NCBI RefSeq assembly: GCF_039545055.1
Contig: NZ_BAABRP010000005.1
Location: forward strand, 75,001-139,000
Source: Deinococcus carri
GTDB taxonomy: Bacteria > Deinococcota > Deinococci > Deinococcales > Deinococcaceae
DNA: 64,000 nt
Reading direction: 5' to 3'
Below the pieces are notes generated by a model, which did not search any database, was not told where the DNA came from, and saw nothing but the letters and a program-made list of their open reading frames with translations. This document shows positions 33,748-41,703 of this stretch, piece by piece. Position 1 is the first letter of the stretch, and each line of letters begins with the position of its first letter. A program made the translations under genes and the position numbers.

Positions 33748-34137
33748 CGGGTGGACCTCCTGAAGGCAGCGAGCAACCGGCTCAGCACCGGCTGCTTCCT
33801 CACGGGGATTTATGTGCGGGCGCGTGCGTTTGGGTCGGGAGCGTTGACGACCTCGCCCTTGCGGCCTACGGAGTGCGGCCGGACCAGACCGGCGGCGAGG
33901 AGCCTGAGGGCCTCCTCGCCGCCGGGAAGGGACGAAGTGTGATGCACGCCGCCATCCTACACTACGTTCTCGACAAATCAAGGTGGGTTCGCTTCGTGAT
34001 TCGCTGAACTGAATCACCAGGCTGAGAAATCAGCCTGGTCCGCTCTCGACGAACGGCGGGAAGTGCGCTACCCTGGAGAGGAATTTCAGCGTCTGGGGCG
34101 GATCCTCACCGGACCGCCCCCGCTTCTCGACGACACC
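33748..34137. promoter_or_regulatory. Divergent regulatory region between pPIWI operon and methyltransferase
   Basis: No gene is supported in these 390 bases. GGCGGCGAGGAG faces CTCCTCGCCGCC (about 33890-33922), a strong hairpin in the pPIWI 5' leader. ACCAGGCTGA-GAAA-TCAGCCTGGT (34017-34040) is a perfect 10-bp inverted repeat and a good operator candidate. A TACCCT box near 34069 may be the -10 of the methyltransferase. Confidence 0.45.
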
Positions 34138-35220
34138 ATGACCACGACCGAAGACACCCCCAGGACGCCCACGCCCCGCCCGCGCGCGCCGCGCACCCTG
34201 GAACCGCAGGTGCGGATGGGGGATGCCCGCGACGCTGCCCGCTTCCTCCCCAAAAAATCGGTCGACCTGGTGGTCACGTCGCCCCCCTACTGGCGCAAGC
34301 GCGACTACGGGCACCCCGATCAGCTCGGCTGGGAGAGGACGCCCGAGGAGTTCGCCAAGCGGCTGGTGGCGGTCATGAACCTCTGGAAGCCAGTGCTCAA
34401 GCCGCACGCCTCGGTGTTCGTCAACCTCGGCGACTCCTTTCGGGACGGCCGCATGGCCGGGGTGACCACCCTCTTCGAACTCGCCGCCATCACGGGGGGC
34501 TGGAGCCTCGTCTCGCGCATCCTGTGGGTCAAGCGCAGCGGACTCCCCGACCCTCACGGGCGGCTGCCGCAGCGCCACGAGTTCATCTTTCAGTTCGCCC
34601 AGAAGGGGGCCTCGCCCTACCTCGATACCTACGCTTACGCGCAGGAGTTCGACCTCTCCGAGGGCAACGTCTGGCACGTCAAGCCGGGGCGGTCGCTGAG
34701 CCCCCACCTCGCCCCCTTTCCCGAGGAGCTGCCGCGCCGCGCCATCCTGCTGGCCTGCCCCGAGCAGGTGTGCGTGACCTGCGGCGCGCCCCTGCGGCGG
34801 GTGCTGCGGCGCGGCCTCAAGCTCGACCCCAACCGCAAGCAGAGCGCGCGCGCCCTCGAGCGTTGGCACGCCAGCGGCCTCAACGAGCGCCATCAGGAGG
34901 CCATCCGCGCGACGGGCATCTCCGACGCGGGCAAGTCCCTGCGCTTTCAGGTGGGTGCCGGCCGCAACAGCGCGGAGGTCGCGGCGCTCGCTTAGGAGGC
35001 CAAGGCCGCCCTCGGGGGGTACTTCCGGGAATTCACCTTCGCGCTGCCCGAGCAGCATGGCTGGGACCCCTGCGCCCGCTGCGGCGAGGCGGGCCACCGC
35101 CCCGGCCTGGTGTTCGACCCCTTCGTGGGCACCGGCACCACCCTGCGCGCCGCGCAGGCGCTGGGCCGCCGCAGCTTCGGGCTGGACCTCCACCCCATGT
35201 GCGAGGCCAGGACATCTTGA
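34138..35220 (+). pseudogene. DNA methyltransferase (beta class, SPPYW) interrupted by an in-frame TAG
   Basis: A DNA amino-methyltransferase with motif IV T-S-P-P-Y-W at residues 47-52; SPPY-type motifs are typical of N4-cytosine enzymes. Codon 286 (34993-34995) is TAG. The same frame then continues for 75 codons without shift and supplies what is missing: the AdoMet motif I D-P-F-V-G-T-G-T-T (about 327-335) and C312-x2-C315. The latter pairs with C212-x2-C215 upstream to make a zinc knuckle. The product ending at the TAG lacks AdoMet binding and should be inactive. One base change (from CAG, GAG or AAG, for example) explains it. Amber readthrough or a sequencing error are alternatives. Confidence 0.8.
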
Positions 35221-35292
35221 CCGGCGGGCCGTGAGCCCGTCATCAAGTTCGGCCGGATGCGGGATGGGCGCCTCCTATACTCAAAGGTGCCC

Positions 35293-36741
35293 ATGCCCAC
35301 CCTCAAAAAGAAGTCGCTCTCGCTGTACTTCAAGAACCGCTGTGACCGGCAGCTGCTGCTCTACCTCCACAGCGACGAGGAGCGGGCGCGGCTGGGCATG
35401 CCCGAGCGGCAGAAGGCGCGCCCTGGCCTGGGCAAGGCGGCCAAGGCCGGACACGAGTACCAGTTCAAGCGGGTGAATGAGCTGATCGACGTCCTCGGCG
35501 ACCGGGTGCTGCATGGTGGCGTCGACCCCGAAGAGGAAAACCAGCACCAGAAGGTCGATCTGCGGGAGAGGCTGGAGAGCGCCGAACCCTACGCCCTGAT
35601 CGTCGAGGGCGAGTTCGAGGTGCCAGCGAGCTTTCTGCGGTGGGCTGGGGTTCAGGAGCTGCTCGGCGACCCTGGGACCGGCGAGAAGCTGCACAACGAC
35701 GTGCGACCCGACCTCACCGAAGTTCTGCCTGCCGGTTGGAGTCCTGGGGGCAAGCGGGTGACCCCCCAGGGCCGTGTGGTCTCCATCCCTGCCGATGACC
35801 CGCGCCTACAAGTGCGCGTGGTCGACATCAAGCTCGCTTCGGAGCCCGGCGCGAACTACTTCGGGGAGGTCGCCTACTACTCGGTGCTCCTCGCCAGCGC
35901 CCTGGAGGCCTGGGGCCTGGACGACCGGTTCGTCGTCCTGCCCCAGGCGGCCATCTGGCCCGGCTCCTACGACGACTCGGCCGTGGTGCGCCTCGCCCGG
36001 GAGGGGCAGGCGCTGGGCCTGCCCTGCGCCGCCGACGAGCTCTTCACGGCCCTCCACAAGGACTTCGAGGAGATCGACGTCGAGCTGTTCACCCCGCGGA
36101 TCATGCGCTTCCTGCGCGAGGACCTCCCCCGCGTGCTGGGGGCCGGGGTTGAAGAGGCCGCCTGGCACCCGAACTACAGCTGCATGGGTTGCGAGTTCTA
36201 CGGCCACGGCTGGGAGGACGACCAGGGCAACGCGACCTGGCGCCCGGACCACTGCAAGCAGCGCGCCGCCGAGGGGGACGGCCGGCTCAGCCGCGTCTAC
36301 GGGCTCACCCGCAGTATGGCCCTGGAACTCGAGCACCAGGGCGTGGCCTCGGTCAAGGCGCTCGCGGCGCTCACCCCCCGCGCGCAGCCGCTGCAACGAA
36401 CCGGCGCGCTGCGCGCCAACGCCGCCAAGCTGGTGGCCCGCGCCCAGGCGCTGTGTCAGGGAGAGGTGGTTCCTGTCCCCGGCGACGGCCTCACGGCCTC
36501 GATGCCCGCCTACACGGACCTGAAGGTGTGGATTGACCTGGAGTACGACCCCAGCACGGCGATCACCGGAGTCTTCGGCATTCGTGCGGGCTGGATGGAA
36601 CCCCGGGAATTCGGGGCGGAGTCGGAGGTCAAGCGGGAGCAGCGCGAGTGGGGACGTTACGGCGACCGGCTGGTCTTTCTGGTGGAGCGCAAGGATCTCG
36701 ACCTGGAGCGGGACCAGTTCCTGAATTCCTGCGCGCGCTGA
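35293..36741 (+). CDS. RecB/Dna2-type Fe-S nuclease part of a frameshifted nuclease-helicase
   Basis: The first 482 codons of what was one protein. It has an N-terminal Cys17, the RecB nuclease motif D178-I-K180 (R-V-V-D-I-K), G-E-V-A-Y-Y after it, and C297-x2-C300 with C321, a probable 4Fe-4S set as in Dna2/AddB-like nucleases. A DnaQ/RNase-H-like segment (K-V-W-I-D-L-E-Y-D-P) begins near residue 411. The ATG at 35293 follows AAGGTG and a TATACT box at 35276. After D-Q-F-L (36720) the frame breaks and ends in six aberrant codons, while the next frame continues the domain. This resembles the TM0106 family. A one-base deletion near 36721-36724 is the simplest cause. Confidence 0.72.
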   Translation: MPTLKKKSLSLYFKNRCDRQLLLYLHSDEERARLGMPERQKARPGLGKAAKAGHEYQFKRVNELIDVLGDRVLHGGVDPEEENQHQKVDLRERLESAEPYALIVEGEFEVPASFLRWAGVQELLGDPGTGEKLHNDVRPDLTEVLPAGWSPGGKRVTPQGRVVSIPADDPRLQVRVVDIKLASEPGANYFGEVAYYSVLLASALEAWGLDDRFVVLPQAAIWPGSYDDSAVVRLAREGQALGLPCAADELFTALHKDFEEIDVELFTPRIMRFLREDLPRVLGAGVEEAAWHPNYSCMGCEFYGHGWEDDQGNATWRPDHCKQRAAEGDGRLSRVYGLTRSMALELEHQGVASVKALAALTPRAQPLQRTGALRANAAKLVARAQALCQGEVVPVPGDGLTASMPAYTDLKVWIDLEYDPSTAITGVFGIRAGWMEPREFGAESEVKREQREWGRYGDRLVFLVERKDLDLERDQFLNSCAR

Positions 36742-36782
36742 AGGACATCCTGGGGTGGGTCCAGGAGCAGGACGACGCCCGC

Positions 36783-39773
36783 ATGAGCGCGCCCCCCACC
36801 TGCTGGAAGGTGGATGAGCGCACCGGGGAGACGAAGATGCTCGACCCCAAGCGCAGCCGCTACCAGATCTACCTGTGGGACGAGGCGCAGCAGCGTCACC
36901 TCCAGCGCCTCGTGAGCCGGCATCTGGAGGCCCTCCTGCAAGACCCCGAGCTGCAGGACCTCGCCTGGCTGTTTCCCTCGGGCGAGCTGCTGCAGCAGGC
37001 CGAGGATGCCACCCGCGCCGCGCCGCTGACGATCGTGCAGCCCATCCTGGAGGCCTTCGTGGCGGTGCCTGTCCCGCACCACTACACGCTGATGAGCGTC
37101 GTCCCGGCCTACAACGACGGTTTCTGGAGCTGGCGGCGAAACGACCGCTTCTACGACGAGCTCAGCAGCCTGCTGCCCCCGGAGCGCATCCACGAGGTGT
37201 GGGAGGACTCCGCCGCCCGGCTCACCCGGGAGGAGACCGGCAGCAGCGGGCTGCAACAGACGTTGATCACCGAGGCCGGGAAAAAGCTCGATGCGCTGGA
37301 ACAGGTGCAGCGCCGACTGGAGGCCGACCTGCGCAAGCGCAGGGCCGCCAGCACATCAAGTGCCCCCGTGGTCGGGTACGAGTCGTTGAGCCTGAACGGC
37401 GTCGCTTACGAGTCGCAGCTGTGGTTCCAGTACCACCGCCTGAATGCCGCGCTGCAGCAGTTCGAGTCGGAGTTCGCGTATTGCCTGCCGCCCGCCGAGC
37501 GGGTCGCCAAGTTCAAGGCCGCGGAGCTGACCCGCCTGCGCGGCGCGGAGGCAGAGCGGGAGCTCGACCGGCTCAACAAACAAGCGGGCACGCGTTACCG
37601 GCTCCAGGACGTGATGGTGTTCCGGATGACCCCCGAGTCGCGCGACGTGAACCTGCGTTCCAGTGACATCGGCCTCTGTCTGTCGCCCAAGGATCAGCCT
37701 GGGCTACTGATGCGCACCCTGGGCAGCTTCGGCCCTGCCCGGGACCTGTACGTGAGGTTCAAGCAGGCGCAGAAGTCTGGCCGCACGGTGCCGCTGCCCT
37801 TCTCGCCCGGTGACCTGAAAAAGCCTCTGTGGCAGGTCATGAACTTCTCGGTGAGCATCGAGCTCCTTGACCGGCGATCGGGCCTGGTCGCGCTGCGTCC
37901 GCTCTCCGACCAGTATGAGAACCTCTGCCGTCTCCTCGGCTTCGACCCCTTCGCCACCGCGCCGGTGATGCTGGACCGGCTTCAGCGCGATTTCTTCGCC
38001 AAGAAGATCGGCATCACCCTCAAGGCCATGGGGGTGCCGGAGAACGTCGTGCTGGACCAGAGGACGCTGGCCCATCTCAAGCCCGCGGCGCGCGGCGCGC
38101 CTCCGCGTCGGCGCAGCAGGGAGTGGGATGGCCCGTGGGTGGACTTCATCTGGCGGGGCCGGGCAACGGCCGCGGCGGCGCGCCCGGGTCACCGCGCCCA
38201 GGTGCTGGCTGAGGAGCTGAAGATTGACGCCACGCTCAACGAGCGGCAGGCGGACGCGTGGCGCAGCGCCCTGACCCAGCGGCTCACGCTGATCTGGGGG
38301 CCTCCCGGCACCGGGAAGAGCAAGACGTTGCGCTCAGTACTCAAGGCCGTGGTCCGTGAGGCGGAGCTGCTCGGGCAACCCCGGGTGATCCTGATCACTG
38401 CCAACACCTACACCGCCGTGGACAACATCCTGCTCGACGTGCTGGGGGAGCTGCAGGTAACCTCCGCGGAGGTGGTGCGGGTCCAGCGCGAGGGCCGAGA
38501 GACGGACGCGCGGGTCACCGAGGCGCTGGCCCAGCATGCCGAGCGGTTTCGCAGCGTGGATCTCGACCGCTGGGCACCCTCGGAAGAGGTGGATGAGCTC
38601 TTGGGGAGGATCGGTGTCCCCCAGGGGGTGCTCATCCTGGGGGCGCCCGCGATCCAGGTGCACAACCTCGCCTACGCGGGCAAGGATGAGGCGACCCAGC
38701 AGTGGGCGAGGCGTGCCTGGTTCGACTACGTCGTGATCGACGAGGCCTCGCAGATGGACGCGGTGACCAGCACCCTCGTCTTCACGAAGACCAAGCCGGA
38801 GGCCACCGTGGTCCTCGCCGGCGACGACAAGCAGCTGCCCCCGATCCACGCCGCTGAGAAGCCCGAGGGCCGCCAGTCCCTGCTCGGCTCCGTCTACGAG
38901 TACGTCAAGGACATCGGGCGGGTGAAGCCCGTGGAGCTCAACGTCAACTACCGCTCGAACGGGGCGATCGTGCGGGTGGCCCACCTCGCGGGGTACGCCG
39001 GGGACCTGCACGCCCGGTCGAAGGACATGCGCCTCAATCTGCAGGCCTGGGAGGTGCCCGCGGAAGCGCCCGAGGGGTGGCCCGCAACCATCACCTGGTC
39101 GCCGGAGTGGTACCGCCTGCTCGACCCCGACGCGCCGGTGACCTGCGTGGTGTACGACGACCTTGCCCTCAGCGGGCAGGTGAACGACTTCGAGGTGGGG
39201 GCCGCCTCGGCCCTCGCCTGGATCCTGCGCCGCCACCTCGGCAAGGGCGCGCGCGGCCGGCTGGACTCCGCGGGCGGGGAGATCGAGTGTCCGGCGATCC
39301 TGGCGGACGACCGGCACTTCTGGAAAGAGGGCCTCGGCGTGGTCGCGCCCCACAAGGCGATGGTCAGCAAGGTCGCGGACAGCTTCCGGCACCTGTTCCC
39401 GGGGGACCCCGCCGACGCGGTGGCTTCCGCGGTGGACACCGTCGAGCGCTTCCAGGGGCAGGAGCGCGAGGTGATGCTCGCGGTGTTCGGTCTGGGCGAC
39501 ACCGAGATGATCTCCAGCGAGGCCGAGTTTCTCTACGACCTGCGGCGCTTCAACGTAATGGCCTCGCGGGCGCGCAACAAGCTGATCGTGTTCGTGACGC
39601 GCGCGCTGCTCGACTTCATGGCGAACGACAAGGACGTGCTGGAGCAGTCGGGGCTGCTCAAACGCTTCGCCGAGCTGCACTGCCAGCCCGCGGGCGCGCC
39701 GGTCGACCTCTGCGTGGAGAACGAGCGGGGCGAGGCCGTGCCGCGCTCCTGCGAGGTGCGGGTGGCGCGCTAA
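36783..39773 (+). CDS. SF1 (Dna2/Upf1-like) helicase part of the frameshifted nuclease-helicase
   Basis: 996 codons from the first in-frame ATG; homologous sequence already begins at 36723 (E-F-L-R-A-L-K-D-I-L). It has Walker A G-P-P-G-T-G-K-S, Walker B V-V-I-D-E-A-S-Q-M-D, motif III G-D-D-K-Q-L-P-P-I, and the C-terminal R-F-Q-G-Q-E-R-E and A-S-R-A-R-N-K-L. These are hallmarks of AAA_11/AAA_12 SF1B helicases. Together with the preceding part it would make a protein of about 1490 residues. Whether this part is translated alone is unknown. Its own reading frame is otherwise clean, suggesting a recent break. Confidence 0.72.
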   Translation: MSAPPTCWKVDERTGETKMLDPKRSRYQIYLWDEAQQRHLQRLVSRHLEALLQDPELQDLAWLFPSGELLQQAEDATRAAPLTIVQPILEAFVAVPVPHHYTLMSVVPAYNDGFWSWRRNDRFYDELSSLLPPERIHEVWEDSAARLTREETGSSGLQQTLITEAGKKLDALEQVQRRLEADLRKRRAASTSSAPVVGYESLSLNGVAYESQLWFQYHRLNAALQQFESEFAYCLPPAERVAKFKAAELTRLRGAEAERELDRLNKQAGTRYRLQDVMVFRMTPESRDVNLRSSDIGLCLSPKDQPGLLMRTLGSFGPARDLYVRFKQAQKSGRTVPLPFSPGDLKKPLWQVMNFSVSIELLDRRSGLVALRPLSDQYENLCRLLGFDPFATAPVMLDRLQRDFFAKKIGITLKAMGVPENVVLDQRTLAHLKPAARGAPPRRRSREWDGPWVDFIWRGRATAAAARPGHRAQVLAEELKIDATLNERQADAWRSALTQRLTLIWGPPGTGKSKTLRSVLKAVVREAELLGQPRVILITANTYTAVDNILLDVLGELQVTSAEVVRVQREGRETDARVTEALAQHAERFRSVDLDRWAPSEEVDELLGRIGVPQGVLILGAPAIQVHNLAYAGKDEATQQWARRAWFDYVVIDEASQMDAVTSTLVFTKTKPEATVVLAGDDKQLPPIHAAEKPEGRQSLLGSVYEYVKDIGRVKPVELNVNYRSNGAIVRVAHLAGYAGDLHARSKDMRLNLQAWEVPAEAPEGWPATITWSPEWYRLLDPDAPVTCVVYDDLALSGQVNDFEVGAASALAWILRRHLGKGARGRLDSAGGEIECPAILADDRHFWKEGLGVVAPHKAMVSKVADSFRHLFPGDPADAVASAVDTVERFQGQEREVMLAVFGLGDTEMISSEAEFLYDLRRFNVMASRARNKLIVFVTRALLDFMANDKDVLEQSGLLKRFAELHCQPAGAPVDLCVENERGEAVPRSCEVRVAR

Positions 39774-40018
39774 GGTTCATCGGGGCGGAACTTCGGGCGA
39801 ATCGGTCATCGCTAGCCTTGCACGTGACGTGCCCATCAGAACTAGACCAGCACAGCCCTGAGCTCTCATCGTCACCTACGGTGGCAAAGTTACGCGTCGA
39901 AACCCTGAATAAGGACCATAATTCACAAAATTTTGGACTGTGCTTCATAAATAGCCAGCCCACATGGGCACTTGATATTCCACCGAAGGAATACTAGAAT
40001 GGAGGCAGTGGGAGGCAG

Positions 40019-40420
40019 ATGCCATGGACTTGGAAATTGTTTGGTGCGGACGAGTGCAAGATACCCGAAGACCTTCTGCGGGCCTTCTACCATCTTCTTG
40101 AAGACCCGATCATCCCCCTCCGCGAGGGCCTAGACCCCCTGCTGACCACTGATCAGAGCATCAGCCTGCGCACCAAGATCAGGAAGCTCTGTGATTTCTA
40201 CCCGGGCTCGCTCAGCAGCGACGAAATCGACCGCTTTGACGACGGGTTTTATGAGCTCCGGCTGATGGGTAGAGGCTACAGTTACCGCTTTTTCTTCGTC
40301 CAGACGTCCCCTCAGACCTTCCTGTTTCTAGATGTGATCTCCAAAAAGTACAACGGTAAGACGCGTAAATCTGATCTCGCGACTACACGAGCACGACTCA
40401 AGCAAGTGAAGCGCAAGTAA
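40019..40420 (+). CDS. higB: HigB/RelE-family toxin of a toxin-antitoxin-chaperone module
   Basis: A 133-residue RelE/HigB-fold protein. The C-terminal half has the characteristic Y-E-L-R-L...Y-R-F-F-F-V-Q, then F-L-F-L-D-V-I-S-K-K-Y-N-G-K and a basic helix R-A-R-L-K-Q-V-K-R-K. Such toxins cleave mRNA on the ribosome. GGAGG is close before the ATG. The 245-base stretch upstream has no gene and is relatively AT-rich, as expected for an autoregulated TA promoter. Base composition is lower in GC than the neighbours, a sign of transfer. Confidence 0.78.
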   Translation: MPWTWKLFGADECKIPEDLLRAFYHLLEDPIIPLREGLDPLLTTDQSISLRTKIRKLCDFYPGSLSSDEIDRFDDGFYELRLMGRGYSYRFFFVQTSPQTFLFLDVISKKYNGKTRKSDLATTRARLKQVKRK

Positions 40421-40503
40421 GTGTGAACCGTGAACAACAGGCACAATGCGCAGACAAGAATCTGCCCAGTTACGTTAGAACAAGCTTCCCAGGAGTGCAT
40501 GAC

Positions 40504-41031
40504 ATGAACAGTCAGCAAAGCGATCTCAAGCTCTCCGGCCTCCTTTTTCAGGACAGTGAACACGTTTTGGTCGAAAGGATCACGTACCTCAAGGAATACC
40601 TTAGCTACGTGATGAAAGAGCTGCGCAGTCAGGCAGAATTATCGCAGGCAGATATTGCCGAAGTTCTCGGTGTGAAGCAGCCCGCAGTGGCAAAACTCGA
40701 GAAGGCTGATCGGCAGCACGATATTGAAAGCGTGATGCGCTATCTTCACGCTGTTGGTGCAGAACTTACTGTAGGCGTCAAACGCGATGATCGGTTCTAC
40801 CAGGTCAGTGAGCCGTCGAACACAGTGATTGTTGATGTGCCTGAGGACATCTGTGGGGAGTCACAACGCTGCCAAATGGACGTCCGATCCTACGTCCACG
40901 ACGCACTTGATCACTACTGTCTGGAAGGCCAGAACACTGCCGCAGAATGGTTTGGGTTTGAGGTAGAAGTCAGCTTGTCGCCGCAGGGTCCCGAAGGCGA
41001 ACAGGTGGAAGCGGAGGCGGTGTTGGTGTGA
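40504..41031 (+). CDS. higA: HigA-like XRE antitoxin with C-terminal extension
   Basis: A 175-residue protein from the ATG with AGGAGT upstream. The helix-turn-helix is Q-A-D-I-A-E-V-L-G-V-K-Q-P-A-V-A-K-L-E near residues 50-70, followed by the HigA-type Y-L-H-A-V-G-A-E-L segment. About 80 further residues follow. In chaperone-controlled antitoxins such a tail (chaperone addiction region) makes the protein unstable unless a SecB-like partner binds it; that role here is inferred. The stop overlaps the next start (GTGA). Confidence 0.78.
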   Translation: MNSQQSDLKLSGLLFQDSEHVLVERITYLKEYLSYVMKELRSQAELSQADIAEVLGVKQPAVAKLEKADRQHDIESVMRYLHAVGAELTVGVKRDDRFYQVSEPSNTVIVDVPEDICGESQRCQMDVRSYVHDALDHYCLEGQNTAAEWFGFEVEVSLSPQGPEGEQVEAEAVLV

Positions 41032-41519
41032 CCCTTAGCGAGGAGCAGCGTCAGAAGTACAACAAATTCGTCAGCGGAGTTTCCCTGACTAGCATCAGGC
41101 TGGGCAGTTGCAGTGTCGAATCAGAGCCAATCCGTCCATCTCCATCAAAAACGAAGGTCGAGCTGGAGTTCGAGACGTCTCTTACTGAAGCCACATTCCA
41201 AACAGATGCCGGGGAGTTTGACGCTGTGGCGCAGATTGCCGTTAAGTTTTCAGTACGTGAGACGGGTGATCCAGTTGGCACCATTCGCGCCTCATATCGC
41301 CTCACCTATACCGGCCAGGATAGCTCTGACCTTGACACCGTGCGCCTATTTGTGAAGCAGAACGTGCCGGTCAACGCTTGGCCATACCTGCGAGAGTTCG
41401 TTCACACGACGATGCAGCGAATGGACTGGCCACCGTTCATCCTCCCACCCATGAGAAGGGGCCCCACCAAGAAGAAGACAGCTGCATCGAAGAAGGCAGC
41501 GGCGCCTACTTCGGATTAG
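41028..41519 (+). CDS. SecB-like chaperone of the toxin-antitoxin-chaperone module
   Basis: A 163-residue protein with the SecB C-terminal signature N-A-W-P-Y-L-R-E-F-V...P-P-F-I-L-P-P-M near residues 118-143. Repeated beta strands precede it (V-E-L-E-F-E-T-S-L, V-A-Q-I-A-V-K-F-S-V). The Lys/Ala-rich tail is atypical of export SecB. Coupling by GTGA to the antitoxin gives the order toxin, antitoxin, chaperone, as in M. tuberculosis Rv1955-Rv1957. It probably stabilises HigA. Similarity is by motif, and I have not aligned it. Confidence 0.72.
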   Translation: MTLSEEQRQKYNKFVSGVSLTSIRLGSCSVESEPIRPSPSKTKVELEFETSLTEATFQTDAGEFDAVAQIAVKFSVRETGDPVGTIRASYRLTYTGQDSSDLDTVRLFVKQNVPVNAWPYLREFVHTTMQRMDWPPFILPPMRRGPTKKKTAASKKAAAPTSD

Positions 41520-41703
41520 GCACCTGTCCAAACGCGCGCACGAGCAGCATCATCGCCTGACGACCTCGAGCACCTTCGCCAACACTTTTCAAGCATCCTT
41601 CGAGTTAGTCTTACTTACGGTCATATCATTGACCCATCCCTAAGGGCATGAGCCTCTTAAACTGCTCCACATTGCTTTTGGAGGCGAGAACTCCTTCCAG
41701 CAT

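Noticed and set aside
34138..39773. A DISARM or type I restriction system
   Set aside because: No DrmA/B/C-like or HsdS/HsdR-like genes; the helicase is SF1 fused to a RecB-type nuclease.
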